A DNA stretch of 64,000 bases from Siphonodentalium dalli. Its lineage: Eukaryota > Mollusca > Scaphopoda > Gadilida > Siphonodentaliidae. The notes under the pieces were generated by a model that saw only the letters and a program-made list of their open reading frames with translations, searched no databases and was not told the DNA's origin. The first letter of the stretch is position 1; each line of letters starts with the position of its first letter. The position numbers were made by a program, and so were the translations under genes. This document shows positions 49,701-62,384 of this stretch, piece by piece. The stretch covers positions 144,604,351 through 144,668,350 of the forward strand of contig CP136062.1 in NCBI GenBank assembly GCA_032622095.1, read 5' to 3'.

Positions 49701-52181
49701 TAAATAAAAGAACTAATAGTTGGGAATTGATCAGTACCGTCTGCAGTTCAACATAAAAAATTATGGGTGCCTCGGGGTCATGTCATGCCGAGATTTACCA
49801 TATTTGGGAAAATTCTCAAAATATGTGGAAATTTTGGTAAAATTTGGTAATTAAACTAACAGAATATGCCTTTAATGGGCACGACGCGCATGTATATAGC
49901 GGCACAGACAATACGTGCAAATCATGTTTCAGATGATATGCTTAGTTGACCAAAATTGTCCGGGTTTCTGAATAAATAGTTAGATTTTTACACCCCACCC
50001 CCCCTGCACCAGAAAAGATAGGAATTTCTACACGGTCGACAAGTTGGCAGCTGCATGGTTAAAAATACTCGAGACGTCAAGTTTATGCTGATGGTCAGAT
50101 GTCCACAAATAGATAAAGATATCGATGTGAGGTGATTTCTCTCTTAAAGTGGCACACCAGATACAGAATAACGATAAATAAGTGAAAATCTCACAAAGGT
50201 TATTAGGTGCAAATATTCCCCACTTCCTGAAAAATGGCAATAAAATCCAAATTCTGGTGTAATGTAATGTCTAACTATGTATGCTTCGCAAATCAGATCA
50301 CAATTATGTGATTTTTCACCACGTTTGTCCATCATAGGCCGAAATACGAAAAATTCGATTTTTCTGCTTTAGGTTAGAAGGAACTAAATGTTTTCCATAG
50401 GCCACAGTGTTAACGTTTGACCACGCCCACGCTAAATTTTCGAGTTCCGAAGTGCACGATGCATGCGTTCGTAAAGACCAACCCTTTCGGCATCTGTTCG
50501 CACATAGGAGTACCTTTCGAGCCACGCCTTTTTCGAAAACCAGCATATGTTTTCCACACTACCCAACTTTTTGCACAGAATTTGACAGTCTGACAAAAGC
50601 CAATACACAGCCTCAATATCCCGCCATTGTTTGGACACGAACGCATTTCAGACTAGGAAACGCCCACGTTTTTACATGCTATGGGTATTATATTTCTTGA
50701 ATTTGTTAAATTATTTGACATATTATACGCCAATCGCGCGCCAGAATTTTTAAAACTCGTATTCGAGATACCCTGTAAAAACAAAAGGGACGTAATTCTA
50801 CTTATTTAGTTCCTTCTAACCTTAAGAGATGTGCAAACATGACCCTATGTAATCCCTACTACCCCTGCGTGAAGCTGTGTCATATCTATGCTAAATAAAA
50901 CTGATTTTACACATTTCTTTGTTCTCGTTCCCCAGCAATCATGGTTATTTTAACCCCACTGTATCTGAAGATGGTTCATCTACTGGGGAATTTTTTGTGG
51001 AAATGTGTCCATGTCGTTGCCAATGATGGGAACGTCCCTTCCTAAATAAAAGAACTAATAGTTGGGAATTGATCAGTACCGTCTGCAGTTCAACATAAAA
51101 AATTATGGGTGCCTCGGGGTCATGTCATGCCGAGATTTACCATATTTGGGAAAATTCTCAAAATATGTGGAAATTTTGGTAAAATTTGGTAATTAAACTA
51201 ACAGAATATGCCTTTAATGGGCACGACGCGCATGTATATAGCGGCACAGACAATACGTGCAAATCATGTTTCAGATGATATGCTTAGTTGACCAAAATTG
51301 TCCGGGTTTCTGAATAAATAGTTAGATTTTTACACCCCACCCCCCCTGCACCAGAAAAGATAGGAATTTCTACACGGTCGACAAGTTGGCAGCTGCATGG
51401 TTAAAAATACTCGAGACGTCAAGTTTATGCTGATGGTCAGATGTCCACAAATAGATAAAGATATCGATGTGAGGTGATTTCTCTCTTAAAGTGGCACACC
51501 AGATACAGAATAACGATAAATAAGTGAAAATCTCACAAAGGTTATTAGGTGCAAATATTCCCCACTTCCTGAAAAATGGCAATAAAATCCAAATTCTGGT
51601 GTAATGTAATGTCTAACTATGTATGCTTCGCAAATCAGATCACAATTATGTGATTTTTCACCACGTTTGTCCATCATAGACATAGGCCGAAATACGAAAA
51701 ATTCGATTTTTCTGCTTTAGGTTAGAAGGAACTAAATGTTTTCCATAGGCCACAGTGTTAACGTTTGACCACACCCACGCTAAATTTTCGAGTTCCGAAG
51801 TGCACGATGCATGCGTTCGTAAAGACCAACCCTTTCGGCATCTGTTCGCACATAGGAGTACCTTTCGAGCCACGCCTTTTTCGAAAACCAGCATATGTTT
51901 TCCACACTACCCAACTTTTTGCACAGAATTTGACAGTCTGACAAAAGCCAATACACAGCCTCAATATCCCGCCATTGTTTGGACACGAACGCATTTCAGA
52001 CTAGGAAACGCCCACGTTTTTTTACATGCTATGGGTATTATATTTCTTGAATTTGTTAAATTATTTGACATATTATACGCCAATCGCGCGCCAGAATTTT
52101 TTAAACTCGTATTCGAGATACCCTGTAAAAACGAAAGGGACGTAATTCTACTTATTTAGTTCCTTCTATTTAGTTCTAACC
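46346..52181. repeat. 1342-bp tandem array (five M elements, four S spacers)
   Basis: Unit starts GGTTAGAAGGAACTAAATG at 46346, 47688, 49030, 50372 and 51720: three exact 1342-bp steps and one of 1348 bp. Pattern M S M S M S M S M, where M (about 450 bp) has terminal inverted repeats GGTTAGAAGGAACTAAAT / ATTTAGTTCCTTCTAACC and S is about 892 bp. The whole array is flanked by TGGT (46342-46345, 52182-52185). Units are nearly identical; 60-97-codon frames recur in every unit simply because of this. Confidence 0.95.
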
Positions 52182-52198
52182 TGGTACAGCATGCTAAA

Positions 52199-53515
52199 AA
52201 TCCCTAGAAAAGGCGACCACATGCTCTATATTGTACTTCACAATTTTGGAGCTATACATGTATGCGTCCCTAGATATACGTCAATATTTCACAAACTTAC
52301 GTAGTTTTATTCACAAATAAATGTAATTGTACAGTGTACTTTGGATTACCAATAAAAATCACTTCAGTTCAGTTCAACAGACATAAAATAACGTAAAATA
52401 ACTCAATTTTAAGGAGAATCAAAGGGCCAGTCACGGTGCTATAGTTAAAGAAGTGTACCAAGTATATCCTGAATGATATTTAGTGGCGATGAAGTCCAAT
52501 CTTCTATTCCAGGCATCTTTTTTTGTTCGGGAGACTCGCTATAAATATGCACGATTATAGGCAACTTCGATTAACAAAAAATGGCGCGAAATCATTGATT
52601 ACTGAATTTCGTACTCTTCACATTGCGTACCATAACGTAATATATCGAATAATAATCCCAAACTGCGTATTTCATGCCAGGACCTTCTTAGCATCAGAAT
52701 TGTGTATTAAGTTCATAAAAGATGGAAGACAGCTAAGCTATTAGGCATATCAGAGATTTGTTTAAATTCCTAAAAATAGCCTACAGGTTATACGTCGTGT
52801 AGACCTACTATGATTGGGGGAGGGGGGGGGGGGGGGGCAAATTATCCCTTTTATAGCTTCAGTTTGAGTTAAGACCAGTTAAGATACCAGTATACCTTTT
52901 TCACAATTTCGAGAACAAGTAGAGCCGAATATCATATTTTCATAAAACAAGTGGATTCACGCAGTTCTAAGAAAGCTTGTGGTTTACGTTCCGTTTATCA
53001 CATTAGTGTACTAAGTATGGTCCGACAACGACGAAAAACAGCCTAAACGTGGTCATGCAGAAGTCGGAAAGATAGAAAGAATGCAACAATTCTGTCTTTT
53101 TTCGACATGGACACATGCATGCAGCCCCCCCCCCCCCGGCCCCCATGCGGAAAACTATTAAAATACTAATATAGACAGTAGACTATATAGGAAGTTTCAA
53201 CACACTTTGAATGTGTGCCACCAGCCTATATAAGAGAACAAAACTCCCAATGATATTTTCTGATAAGAGCATCAATGCTTTCGTTTCCCAACAGTACATG
53301 GTATAGGGCCTATAGACATGCAACAATTAATGGGCGTTCCCTTTATTATTATGATAGTTTGTGCTCATTTTCAACATAAAACTGTTAGATGCTTTGTGGA
53401 TTTTTCGATGCATATAAACGAAGCTGATAGCACGTATTCTCGTTTTTTTTTTGCTTTGTAAGCTGAAAATTGTCTTAGGAAATTTTGACTAATTTGGGAC
53501 AAATCGGATCGTGCA
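52199..53515. other. intergenic sequence with homopolymer runs
   Basis: Poly-G run at 52815-52838 (GGGGGAGGGG then 12 or more G) and poly-C run at 53126-53140. GTGTGCCACCAGCCTATATA at 53213 with AGAGAACA is a remnant of a double-hairpin arm. No gene seen. Confidence 0.5.
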
Positions 53516-53518
53516 TTT

Positions 53519-53765
53519 TAACCCTGTCTATACTAAATGGATTCTCCCATCCATACGATACATATCCAAAAGTATAGTTTATTATTAATATGGAGGGTGT
53601 TTGTGAAATGTACAGCAGACGATAGATAATAAAAGTGCAGAATGAGTCTTATTTATTGGAGACAAATGTTCGGATAATAAGTTCAACAAACGACCTTATA
53701 TCATCTGAATAATTCCTAAGGGATAACTACTCATCAATGAGTATTTAGTATTGAAATGGTTAAAT
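53519..53765. mobile_element. CTATACTAAATG-family MITE, fullest copy
   Basis: TTAACCCTGTCTATACTAAA at 53518 to GAGTATTTAGTATTGAAATG and GTTAA at 53760: the two ends are inverse (CTATACTAAAT / ATTTAGTATTG) and both meet TTAA. Internal CGGATAATAAGTTCAACAAA as in 17240. Confidence 0.75.
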
Positions 53766-54260
53766 CTAAAACAGCATGACACACCAACTCCACTGCAGGA
53801 CCAACTGGTCACGCTTAAAAGCGGGTAAATTTATAAATTGATTTTGACATCCATTGATAATTTCACTCATGGAATAGAATAAACACTCATATTTGTCGGG
53901 GATAACTCTATTCTTTTTTGCATCACGGCTCATGTCAACAGAAATAAAGGGTTCTGCTGGCATATATATAGGCTCTCTTATTGTCATAATAATATAACAA
54001 ATAATAAAACCAAGTGTGTTGTTGAGTTTGATACCAAATTGCCATATTTTTAAGTGAAACAATCAAAATATGGTAGTCGTCGGTTTAGTCACCACCAAGA
54101 CACCACACTGAACCGACATAGTAAATTGATTACCCGGCGAGTCCACATTTCTCTGTTATTACAATATAGTTATAAAAATAACGACCTGTTTTTGATGGTG
54201 CTAGACACCCAACATTATAAAAAAAAACATGATGATGTTTGTAAAGAAATATTTCTTTAA

Positions 54261-54680
54261 AGGTACGGTTGCCCTTGGCGGTGGGTATCCTGTGAAAATA
54301 TTTCCACCCGTCAAAAACCGTCACAAACAGAAAGAACATCAAAATGTAGACAGACTTTGTCCGTGTATAAATAAGAAATATCGCATAAACAGTATGTTAT
54401 TCTCATATGTTTAACCATTGTTATGTAAACAAAAGCATAAAATGTAACTTTTCTGGTGTTTGTTTATATTATGATGGTAAACATAAAGAGCGTTCTTTGT
54501 TGGTGAATTCCTGATATGGAACTAATAAAGAGCGTTTATGCCATTTGTGTGTGATTAGCCAGTAGCATTGTGCTGTCCTCTGTAACCCATGCAGTTAGGC
54601 TCTTGCTTAGGTAAAATATAGCAGGTATTTATGATAACACATGCTGTTTACGCGATGGTCATTTCAGCCAAACCTTGGCT
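54261..54680. mobile_element. AATAAAGAGCGTT element, copy A (left part)
   Basis: Preceded by TTAA (54257-54260); begins AGGTACGGTTGCCCTTGG, then GTGGGTATCCTGTGAAAATA, GATGGTAAACATAAAGAGCG, AATAAAGAGCGTTTATGCCA and GATTAGCCAGTAGCATTGTG. Runs parallel to copy B (60407) for about 400 bp, then diverges without a right end. Confidence 0.8.
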
Positions 54681-54699
54681 GTTTATTTCACAGGAGTTT

Positions 54700-56270
54700 C
54701 TGGGATAACCTGTGTGTCGGCTCAGAACATGCGTGCCAATTGAGGAGAACACGCGAAGGATTTGTGTAAATGTTAGCCCAAACGACATTTCGAAGTAACG
54801 ACTGCTTTGTTGTTTATTTCGAGGAATAATACCGCATCATATGAATTCAGCCCAAATATATTGACAGGTGTCAAGGGTCAAACTCAAAACTGAGCAATAA
54901 AAAACTAATATTAATAAATACCGAGTGTATTTAATTTAACGCCAATGGGTCGTTTATGTGCGTTCAAGAGTGTATTTATGCCTAAAGCAAAGTGAAATAA
55001 CGATCTTAAAATGAATTGGCCGGTATATTGTATTAGTTATCAGGGTTACCAGGGTCGTAGTTGTATAAATTACAATATATTTTTATGCTAAGATAATTGC
55101 GTGGTAATTTGTTTGCAATGGATTGATCGGTATTCATGTCCCATATATGGAAATTCCAAATATGGAAAGTGACGTGCGCAAAACAGCTGCATCTGGGTCA
55201 GATATATTTATAGCGAAGAAATGTTGTCAAATTGCACGTCTGAATACGCGTCTTATTCTCACTTATACCGTGTTTATATCAGTTTTATTCTATGTGTTGT
55301 TGTGTATTGTATTACTTTGATCAAGGTTGCGCTTTTGTTATTCTCACAAAAGGTAAATTTGATGCGTGTTTGATGCGTGTTTACATTTCAAAATTTCGTC
55401 GGCCATGTACAGTAACACTAACACTACAGTGCGACGGAATTCCATATCCTTAATTACGAGACTAATTTATCGAATGAGGTCAAATTTTCGCATATAAGAA
55501 GACTCGTATGTTATTCTGCACCATTCTGACGAGTGCTGAAATTCGCATTATTTTCGTTTTTATCGAAAAATAATCGTTCTCTATGTAAATTTTTTCAACC
55601 AAAACAAAATTCATTGTTTTGCCAATTTCAAGCTAGTTTATAGCATGGTCATGGCATAATTTGACATAGCGAGTGTCGGTAGACGTTTCTTGAGTGTGCA
55701 CAACAAATTTTGGTCCCAACGAAGCAGGCTAAAATCCTGAAATTTGTCAATTTTACTTTGCGTGTGAAGAAAATATTCATTTAAACTTCCAAAATTGGTT
55801 GAAATATGCTCAACAACATTCAGTTGAATGGTGACATTATTTATAGTCACCGACTAACTTCCACGATGAATCAAATTTGTTTTTATTGGTGACAATTATG
55901 TCGCGAGAGATAAAAATGTAAATTTTTTAAAGAAAATGTAAAATTTTAGCTCATTTTAAGACTTTAATTGCTTGTAGATCGGTGTTAATTATCTTCGTCA
56001 ATGATGTCATGTCACGCTTGTTAATAATTCATTTGTTCGGAAATACTTATTGGGGGTCGAAATGTATAAAATTTAACTACCACCACTTCCAAAAACAACA
56101 CCAATAAACAATAACGCTCTTTGTTCCATGCAATGGAAATGGCTATTTATTGTCCTGATATCAGTGATATAAATGAATGCCTAAAATTAGTATTATCCTG
56201 AAATAAATTTATGCCACTTTGGCGAACATGGGAACCACGGTACAATTTATGCCATTTAGGCACACTTAAG
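54700..56270. other. intergenic sequence, nothing recognised
   Basis: AT-rich. An open frame at 55123-55320 has a hydrophobic C-terminal stretch but no motif. AATAACGCTCTTTGTTCCAT at 56108 is a fragment of the AAAGAGCGTT family. Confidence 0.45.
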
Positions 56271-56416
56271 AGTGAAATCAGGGCTTATATTTCGGCGAAA
56301 ATCCAAATCTAGATTCTCGTAAATATTCTCGCAAATTACCCTGGATTCTCGTGAAAAAGTATATATGGATTCTCGCTAAATCAGATGATATATATGCCTT
56401 GGAAATATAGCAAATC

Positions 56417-59400
56417 GTTTAATGCTTTAGAATTTTTGTTTTTCGGAGATTTATATATATGCTTAAAGACATATTATGGACTTGTTATGGACTTTTTCAG
56501 GTGCGAGAAATTGATAAGTTAGTGCTCAGGGACTTTGCCAAATCACTGAAATTTTCCATAAAAATCTGCCACACCACTTCATAGAGAACATCGTCTGAAC
56601 TACTCCAAATTGTAAATATTTACATCTCGATTCGGGGCGCAACTATCGGCTATAATTAAACAAAAATGATTTCGCCATCGAGAGTCATTGCATTTAACTA
56701 ATATATAAGAATGACGTTGTGTATCATCCATTTGGATTAATATTCGTAACGAATAACTACTTTGAGAAAGATTATTCTTAATTTCTATTTGATCACTCTG
56801 CCCGGTGTCTGCCGGAGTGTTTCACATCACTTTAATCAAGGAAGACTGTTCAGAAAAACTTTATTTCAAGAAATAGTTTAATGCTTTAGAATTTTGGTTT
56901 TCGGAGATTTATATATATGCTTAAAGACATATTATGGACTTGTTATGGACTTTTTCGGGTGCGAGAAATTGATAAGTTAGTGCTCAGGCACTTTGCCAAC
57001 CTGGGGAATTTTATCATTCTACTAACATCACTGAAAATTTCCCAAAAAATCTGCCACACCACTTCATAGAGAACATCGTCTGAACTACTCCAAATTGTAA
57101 ATATTTACATCTCGATTCGGGGCGCAACTATCGGCTATAATTAAACATAAATGATTTCGCCATCGAGAGTCATTGCATTTAACTAATATATAAGAATGAC
57201 GTTGTGTATCATCCATTTGGATTAATATTCGTAACGAATAACTACTTTGAGAAAGATTATTCTTAATTTCTATTTGATCACTCTGCCCGGTGTCTGCCGG
57301 AGTGTTTCACATCACTTTAATCAAGGAAGACTGTTCAGAAAAACTGTATTTCAAGAAATCGTTTAATGCTTTAGAATTTTGGTTTTCGGAGATTTATATA
57401 TATGCTTAAAGACATATTATGGACTTGTTATGGACTTTTTCGGGTGCGATAAATTGATAAGTTAGTGCTCAGGCACTTTGCCAACCTGGGGAATGTTATC
57501 ATTCTACTAACATCACTGAAAATTTCCAAAATAATCTACCACCCCACTTCATAGAGAACATCGTCTGAACTACTCCAAATTGTAAATATTTACATCTTGA
57601 TTCGGGGCGCAACTATCGGCTATAATTAAACAAAAATGATTTCGCCATCGAGAGTCATTGCATTTAACTAATATGTAAGAATGACGTTGTGTATCATCCA
57701 TTTGGATTAATATTCGTAACGAATAACTACTTTGAGAAAGATTATTCTTAATTTCTATTTGATCACTCTGCCCGGTGTCTGCCGGAGTGTTTCACATCAC
57801 TTTAATCAAGGAAGACTGTTCAGAAAAACTGTATTTCAAGAAATCGTTTAATGCTTTAGAATTTTGGTTTTCGGAGATTTATATATATGCTTAAAGACAT
57901 ATTATGGACTTGTTATGGACTTTTTCGGGTGCGAGAAATTGATAAGTTAGTGCTCAGGCACTTTGCCAACCTGGGGAATTTTATCATTCTACTAACATCA
58001 CTGAAAATTTCCCAAAAAATCTGCCACACCACTTCATAGAGAACATCGTCTGAACTACTCCAAATTGTAAATATTTACATCTCGATTCGGGGCGCAACTA
58101 TCGGCTATAATTAAACATAAATGATTTCGCCATCGAGAGTCATTGCATTTAACTAATATATAAGAATGACGTTGTGTATCATCCATTTGGATTAATATTC
58201 GTAACGAATAACTACTTTGAGAAAGATTATTCTTAATTTCTATTTGATCACTCTGCCCGGTGTCTGCCGGAGTGTTTCACATCACTTTAATCAAGGAAGA
58301 CTGTTCAGAAAAACTGTATTTCAAGAAATCGTTTAATGCTTTAGAATTTTGGTTTTCGGAGATTTATATATATGCTTAAAGACATATTATGGACTTGTTA
58401 TGGACTTTTTCGGGTGCGATAAATTGATAAGTTAGTGCTCAGGCACTTTGCCAACCTGGGGAATGTTATCATTCTACTAACATCACTGAAAATTTCCAAA
58501 ATAATCTACCACCCCACTTCATAGAGAACATCGTCTGAACTACTCCAAATTGTAAATATTTACATCTTGATTCGGGGCGCAACTATCGGCTATAATTAAA
58601 CAAAAATGATTTCGCCATCGAGAGTCATTGCATTTAACTAATATGTAAGAATGACGTTGTGTATCATCCATTTGGATTAATATTCGTAACGAATAACTAC
58701 TTTGAGAAAGATTATTCTTAATTTCTATTTGATCACTCTGCCCGGTGTCTGCCGGAGTGTTTCACATCACTTTAATCAAGGAAGACTGTTCAGAAAAACT
58801 GTATTTCAAGAAATCGTTTAATGCTTTAGAATTTTGGTTTTCGGAGATTTATATATATATGCTTAAAGACATATTATGGACTTGTTATGGACTTTTTCGG
58901 GTGCGAGAAATTGATAAGTTAGTGCTCAGGCACTTTGCCAACCTGGGGAATGTTATCATTCTACTAACATCACTGAAAATTTCCAAAATAATCTACCACA
59001 CCACTTCATAGAGAACATCGTCTGAACTACTCCAAATTGTAAATATTTACATCTCGATTCGGGGCGCAACTATCGGCTATAATTAAACAAAAATGATTTC
59101 GCCATCGAGAGTCATTGCATTTAACTAATATATAAGAATGACGTTGTGTATCATCCATTTGGATTAATATTCGTAACGAATAACTACTTTGAGAAAGATT
59201 ATTCTTAATATCTATTTGATCACTCTGCCCGGTGTCTGCCGGAGTGTTTCACATCACTTTAATCAAGGAAGACTGTTCAGAAAAACTGTATTTCAAGAAA
59301 TCGTTTAATGCTTTAGAATTTTGGTTTTCGGAGATTTATATATATGCTTAAAGATATATTATGGACTTGTTATGGACTTTTTCGGGTGCGAGAAATTGAT

Positions 59401-59795
59401 AAGTTAGTGCTCAGGCACTTTGCCAACCTGGGGAATGTTATCATTCTACTAACATCACTGAAAATTTCCAAAATAATCTACCACACCACTTCATAGAGAA
59501 CATCGTCTGAACTACTCCAAATTGTAAATATTTACATCTCGATTCGGGGCGCAACTATCGGCTATAATTAAACAAAAATGATTTCGCCATCGACTCGATG
59601 GCATCGAGAGTCATTGCATTTAACTAATATATAAGAATGACGTTGTGTATCATCCATTTGGATTACTATTCGTAACAAATAACTACTTTGAGAAAGATTA
59701 TTCTTAATTTCTATTTGATCACTCTGCCCGTTGTCTGCCGGAGTGTTTCACATCACTTTAATCAAGGAAGACTGTTCAGAAAAACTGCATTTCAA
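56417..59795. repeat. 485-bp satellite, seven units, dimeric higher-order pattern
   Basis: Units start (gtttaatgctttagaat) at 56417, 56876, 57361, 57846, 58331, 58816 and 59303. Units 2 and 4 share GCGAGAAATTG, GGGAATTTTATC, CCCAAAAAATCTGCC and TAAACATAAATG; units 3 and 5 share GCGATAAATTG, GGGAATGTTATC, CTACCACCCCAC, CATCTTGATTCGG and ATATGTAAGAATG. So the homogenised unit is a 970-bp dimer. Unit 1 lacks about 26 bp. Confidence 0.95.
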
Positions 59796-59819
59796 GATCA
59801 CCAAACAACTTTCCTTTTT

Positions 59820-60095
59820 AGGGCCACCACATCTTTCCAAAGATGTACTTCTTCCATTTTGCTATCAAAGACCGAAAAATGTCGTTAAACTAGAGATCCA
59901 AATACCCACTAAGGGCCCCTATATCTTGAAATATTAAAGACCGAGAATGTCGTTAAACTATAAAGACCGAAAAATGTCGTTAAACTATAGAGATCCAAAT
60001 ACCCCCTATATCTTGAGATATTATAAAGACCGAAAAATGTCATTAAACTATTAAAGACCGAAAAATGTCGTTAAACTAGAGATCCAAACATCCCG
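59820..60095. repeat. short tandem repeat AAAGACCGAAAAATGTCGTT
   Basis: AAAGACCGAAAAATGTCGTT followed by AAACTA recurs five times, interleaved with GAGATCCAAATACCCC and CCCTATATCTTGA blocks. Directly follows the satellite. Confidence 0.9.
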
Positions 60096-60406
60096 ATCCC
60101 CTATTTTTTTTAGACAATTAAGAACGAAATATGTCGTTACACCATTAATACATAATTTGTGTTTATGAAAGTCTGGCACCCATTAGCAGTTTGTTTTCAG
60201 TACATTTTAATATTCATTGGAACGTAAACAATTATTCGCTGACAGAAATCATGTTAATATCGCCTTTCGTTACTGGTTTCCTCTACTCAAATATTTCTCA
60301 CTGCTCAATACTTATAATTAAAAAAAATGTTCTGTGTTTTGTGTCACTTCTTAATAGCATTATGTATTCTGCTATTGGCAAGAAACAACGTTGCAGTATA
60401 CCTTAA

Positions 60407-60896
60407 AGGTACGGAAGGCCTTGGTGGGTATCCTGTGAACATATTTCCACCTGTCAAAAACCGCTGCAAACGAAAATAATATTCAAATATAGACATACTT
60501 TGTTAATATACAAATGAGAAATATCTCATAAACAGTATGTTATTGTCGTAAATTTGACGATTGTTTGACAAAGCATAAAAAGTTACTTTCTTGGTGTTTC
60601 TTTATATTATGATGGTAAACATAAAGAGCGTTCTTTGTTGCTCAATTCCTTATTTGGAAATAATAAAGAGCGTTTATACCATTTGTGTGTGATTAGCCAG
60701 TAGCATTGTGCTGCCTTCTATAACACAATCAGACTCTTGTTTAGGTAAAATTTAGTAGGTCTTTATGTGAGCGTGATGTTTACGCGATAGTGATCGTATA
60801 TTTGAACCAATATGTATATATGCCTTTTAATATTTTTCTGTTTACGGTGTTTGGAACAAATATGAATATTTTCGACAACTAAGCCCCCTCGTCCCT
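60407..60896. mobile_element. TTAA-flanked AATAAAGAGCGTT element, copy B
   Basis: TTAA at 60403-60406 and 60897-60900. Termini AGGTACGGAAGGCCTTGG and inverse of CTAAGCCCCCTCGTCCCT (about two thirds matching). Internal GATGGTAAACATAAAGAGCG and AATAAAGAGCGTTTATACCA. 490 bp, no coding capacity. A related right end stands alone at 61695-61762. Confidence 0.75.
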
Positions 60897-60900
60897 TTAA

Positions 60901-62040
60901 TATAATTAATATAACATCCCTCATCCAATAATCTCCAAATTGCATATCTAAGTTCAATCCTAGTTACAAGTCACGCCGCCCCTCATCATTTGCCAATTGT
61001 ACACCCTTTTTTTGCTGCTGCTGCTGCAACTGTTCAATTTCTTTTAAAATTATTGAAAAAATGGCCCTCCCGCCCGCCGACATTTACTTCTGATTTTGTT
61101 TTATCATCGGTCCGCACCAAAATTGAGCACACGTCCCTATATAATATACCTATTTAAACCGAGTATACACGGTGGTGTAATAGATCAACCGTTAATTTAA
61201 CCGTTTAGGTAGCATATTTCCACGTATACGTTATCACGACAAATCCCTGCTGATCTGTTATTAATGAACCAAACACTTAACATGTCAACACACTCTGGCC
61301 CGCCAATGCTACAGTGTATAAACGTAACGGGGCAAATATGCACATTATATTGGCAGCTAACGAGAGCATTCATCATCGGCAATCTGCTCACCTCTTTTAT
61401 CCGATACGATAGAAACTAAACGATTTGTTACTTCTAATTACCCGTACTTAATTACACTACTTGCGTGTTAATAAAGTACGACCCCATTACCACTAAATGT
61501 GAAACATGGGATTTAGAACATTAATATTCACTCTTACATATTTCCACATTCAAGGTGTAATCGTATGTCAGTTGTAACGTTGTGAAACTGCAACCGAACT
61601 GAATTATTCTATGCTAAATAGTTCATGGCTGACCTGATGCATGCATCTTAGTTTTCTTGTGGTATATATGAACGAAACTGTATGCGTTTTAATGCTTTTC
61701 TGTTTACGGTGTTTGGAACAAATATGAATATTTTCGACAATTAAGGCCTCACGTGCCTTTAATATTAATTAAAGACACGCTGTCCGATTTGACACAAAAA
61801 TAGTCATAGTTTCGCAGACCAATTTCTGCTCACCAGGCAAATGAAAAATAGTTATGATCAGAAATATTAGTAGCCTAAACATGCAGTTCACGCAGGCATC
61901 GTGTAAATACACAAAAGTGCTGACGAAAACGATTATAATTGAGAGCGTGCATTATTATCTGACGCTATTTGGGAAAACGAAAGCGTGGAGACTCTTTATG
62001 AGAGAGAATTATTGTCTTTTTTGCTATAGTTGAAAGTAGA
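60901..62040. other. intergenic sequence, TE fragment at 61695-61762
   Basis: TTTTCTGTTTACGGTGTTTG at 61697 to ACGTGCCTTTAA at 61751-61762 repeats the right end of copy B. A (CTG)n run is at 61012-61027. No gene seen. Confidence 0.5.
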
Positions 62041-62094
62041 TATGTGACCCGCCATATCAAATCCAGTCGTAAGTCGGGATTTTTTTTACCCTGT

Positions 62095-62163
62095 GCCAAT
62101 GCATTCTCTTATATATGCGAGTCGACCATAGGTCGCCTCGCATATATAAGAGAATGCATTGGC
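62095..62163. repeat. 69-nt near-perfect palindrome, left hairpin of module B
   Basis: Identical at all 69 positions to 11863-11931, though the surrounding MITE is of a different terminal type. Confidence 0.95.
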
Positions 62164-62384
62164 CTAACAATTTTTTACAATTTTAATAATTTTTTCTTGT
62201 ATTCTTTAACAATTTTATAATTTCACCCATACAGAGCCCAAGACAAACATGAGCAGACGACACTCTTATATATGCTTCTATATATGTGTGGGGCTCCCTG
62301 CAGGGTAATGGATGTTTTTTTTTATTTTATGTCCTAAAAATTGTAAGAAACATTTATTTAAAAAAAATGAAAAAAAATTGTTAG

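Larger units (their letters stand above)
40368..52198. mobile_element. 11.8-kb nested inverted-repeat element (outer shell)
   Basis: Left terminus TTTAGCATGCTGTACCAGG followed by GGGCGATTCCTTTCATTAC (40368-40405). The inverse occurs in two pieces: GTAATGAAAGGAATCGCCCC at 46319 and TGGTACAGCATGCTAAA at 52182-52198, separated by the 5.8-kb array, which is flanked by the 4-bp duplication TGGT. Inside the shell are a truncated non-LTR retrotransposon, two hAT-like elements and a foldback element. Superfamily of the shell unknown; no matching target duplication outside it was found. Confidence 0.75.

Noticed and set aside
47632-51994. Conserved 63-97-codon frames repeated in each 1342-bp unit
   Set aside because: Repetition follows from near-identical array units; frames overlap on both strands and carry no recognisable motif.
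54261-60896. LTR retrotransposon with 400-bp direct repeats
   Set aside because: The repeats have TTAA borders and inverted termini, there is no primer-binding site, polypurine tract or pol frame, and the interior is satellite.
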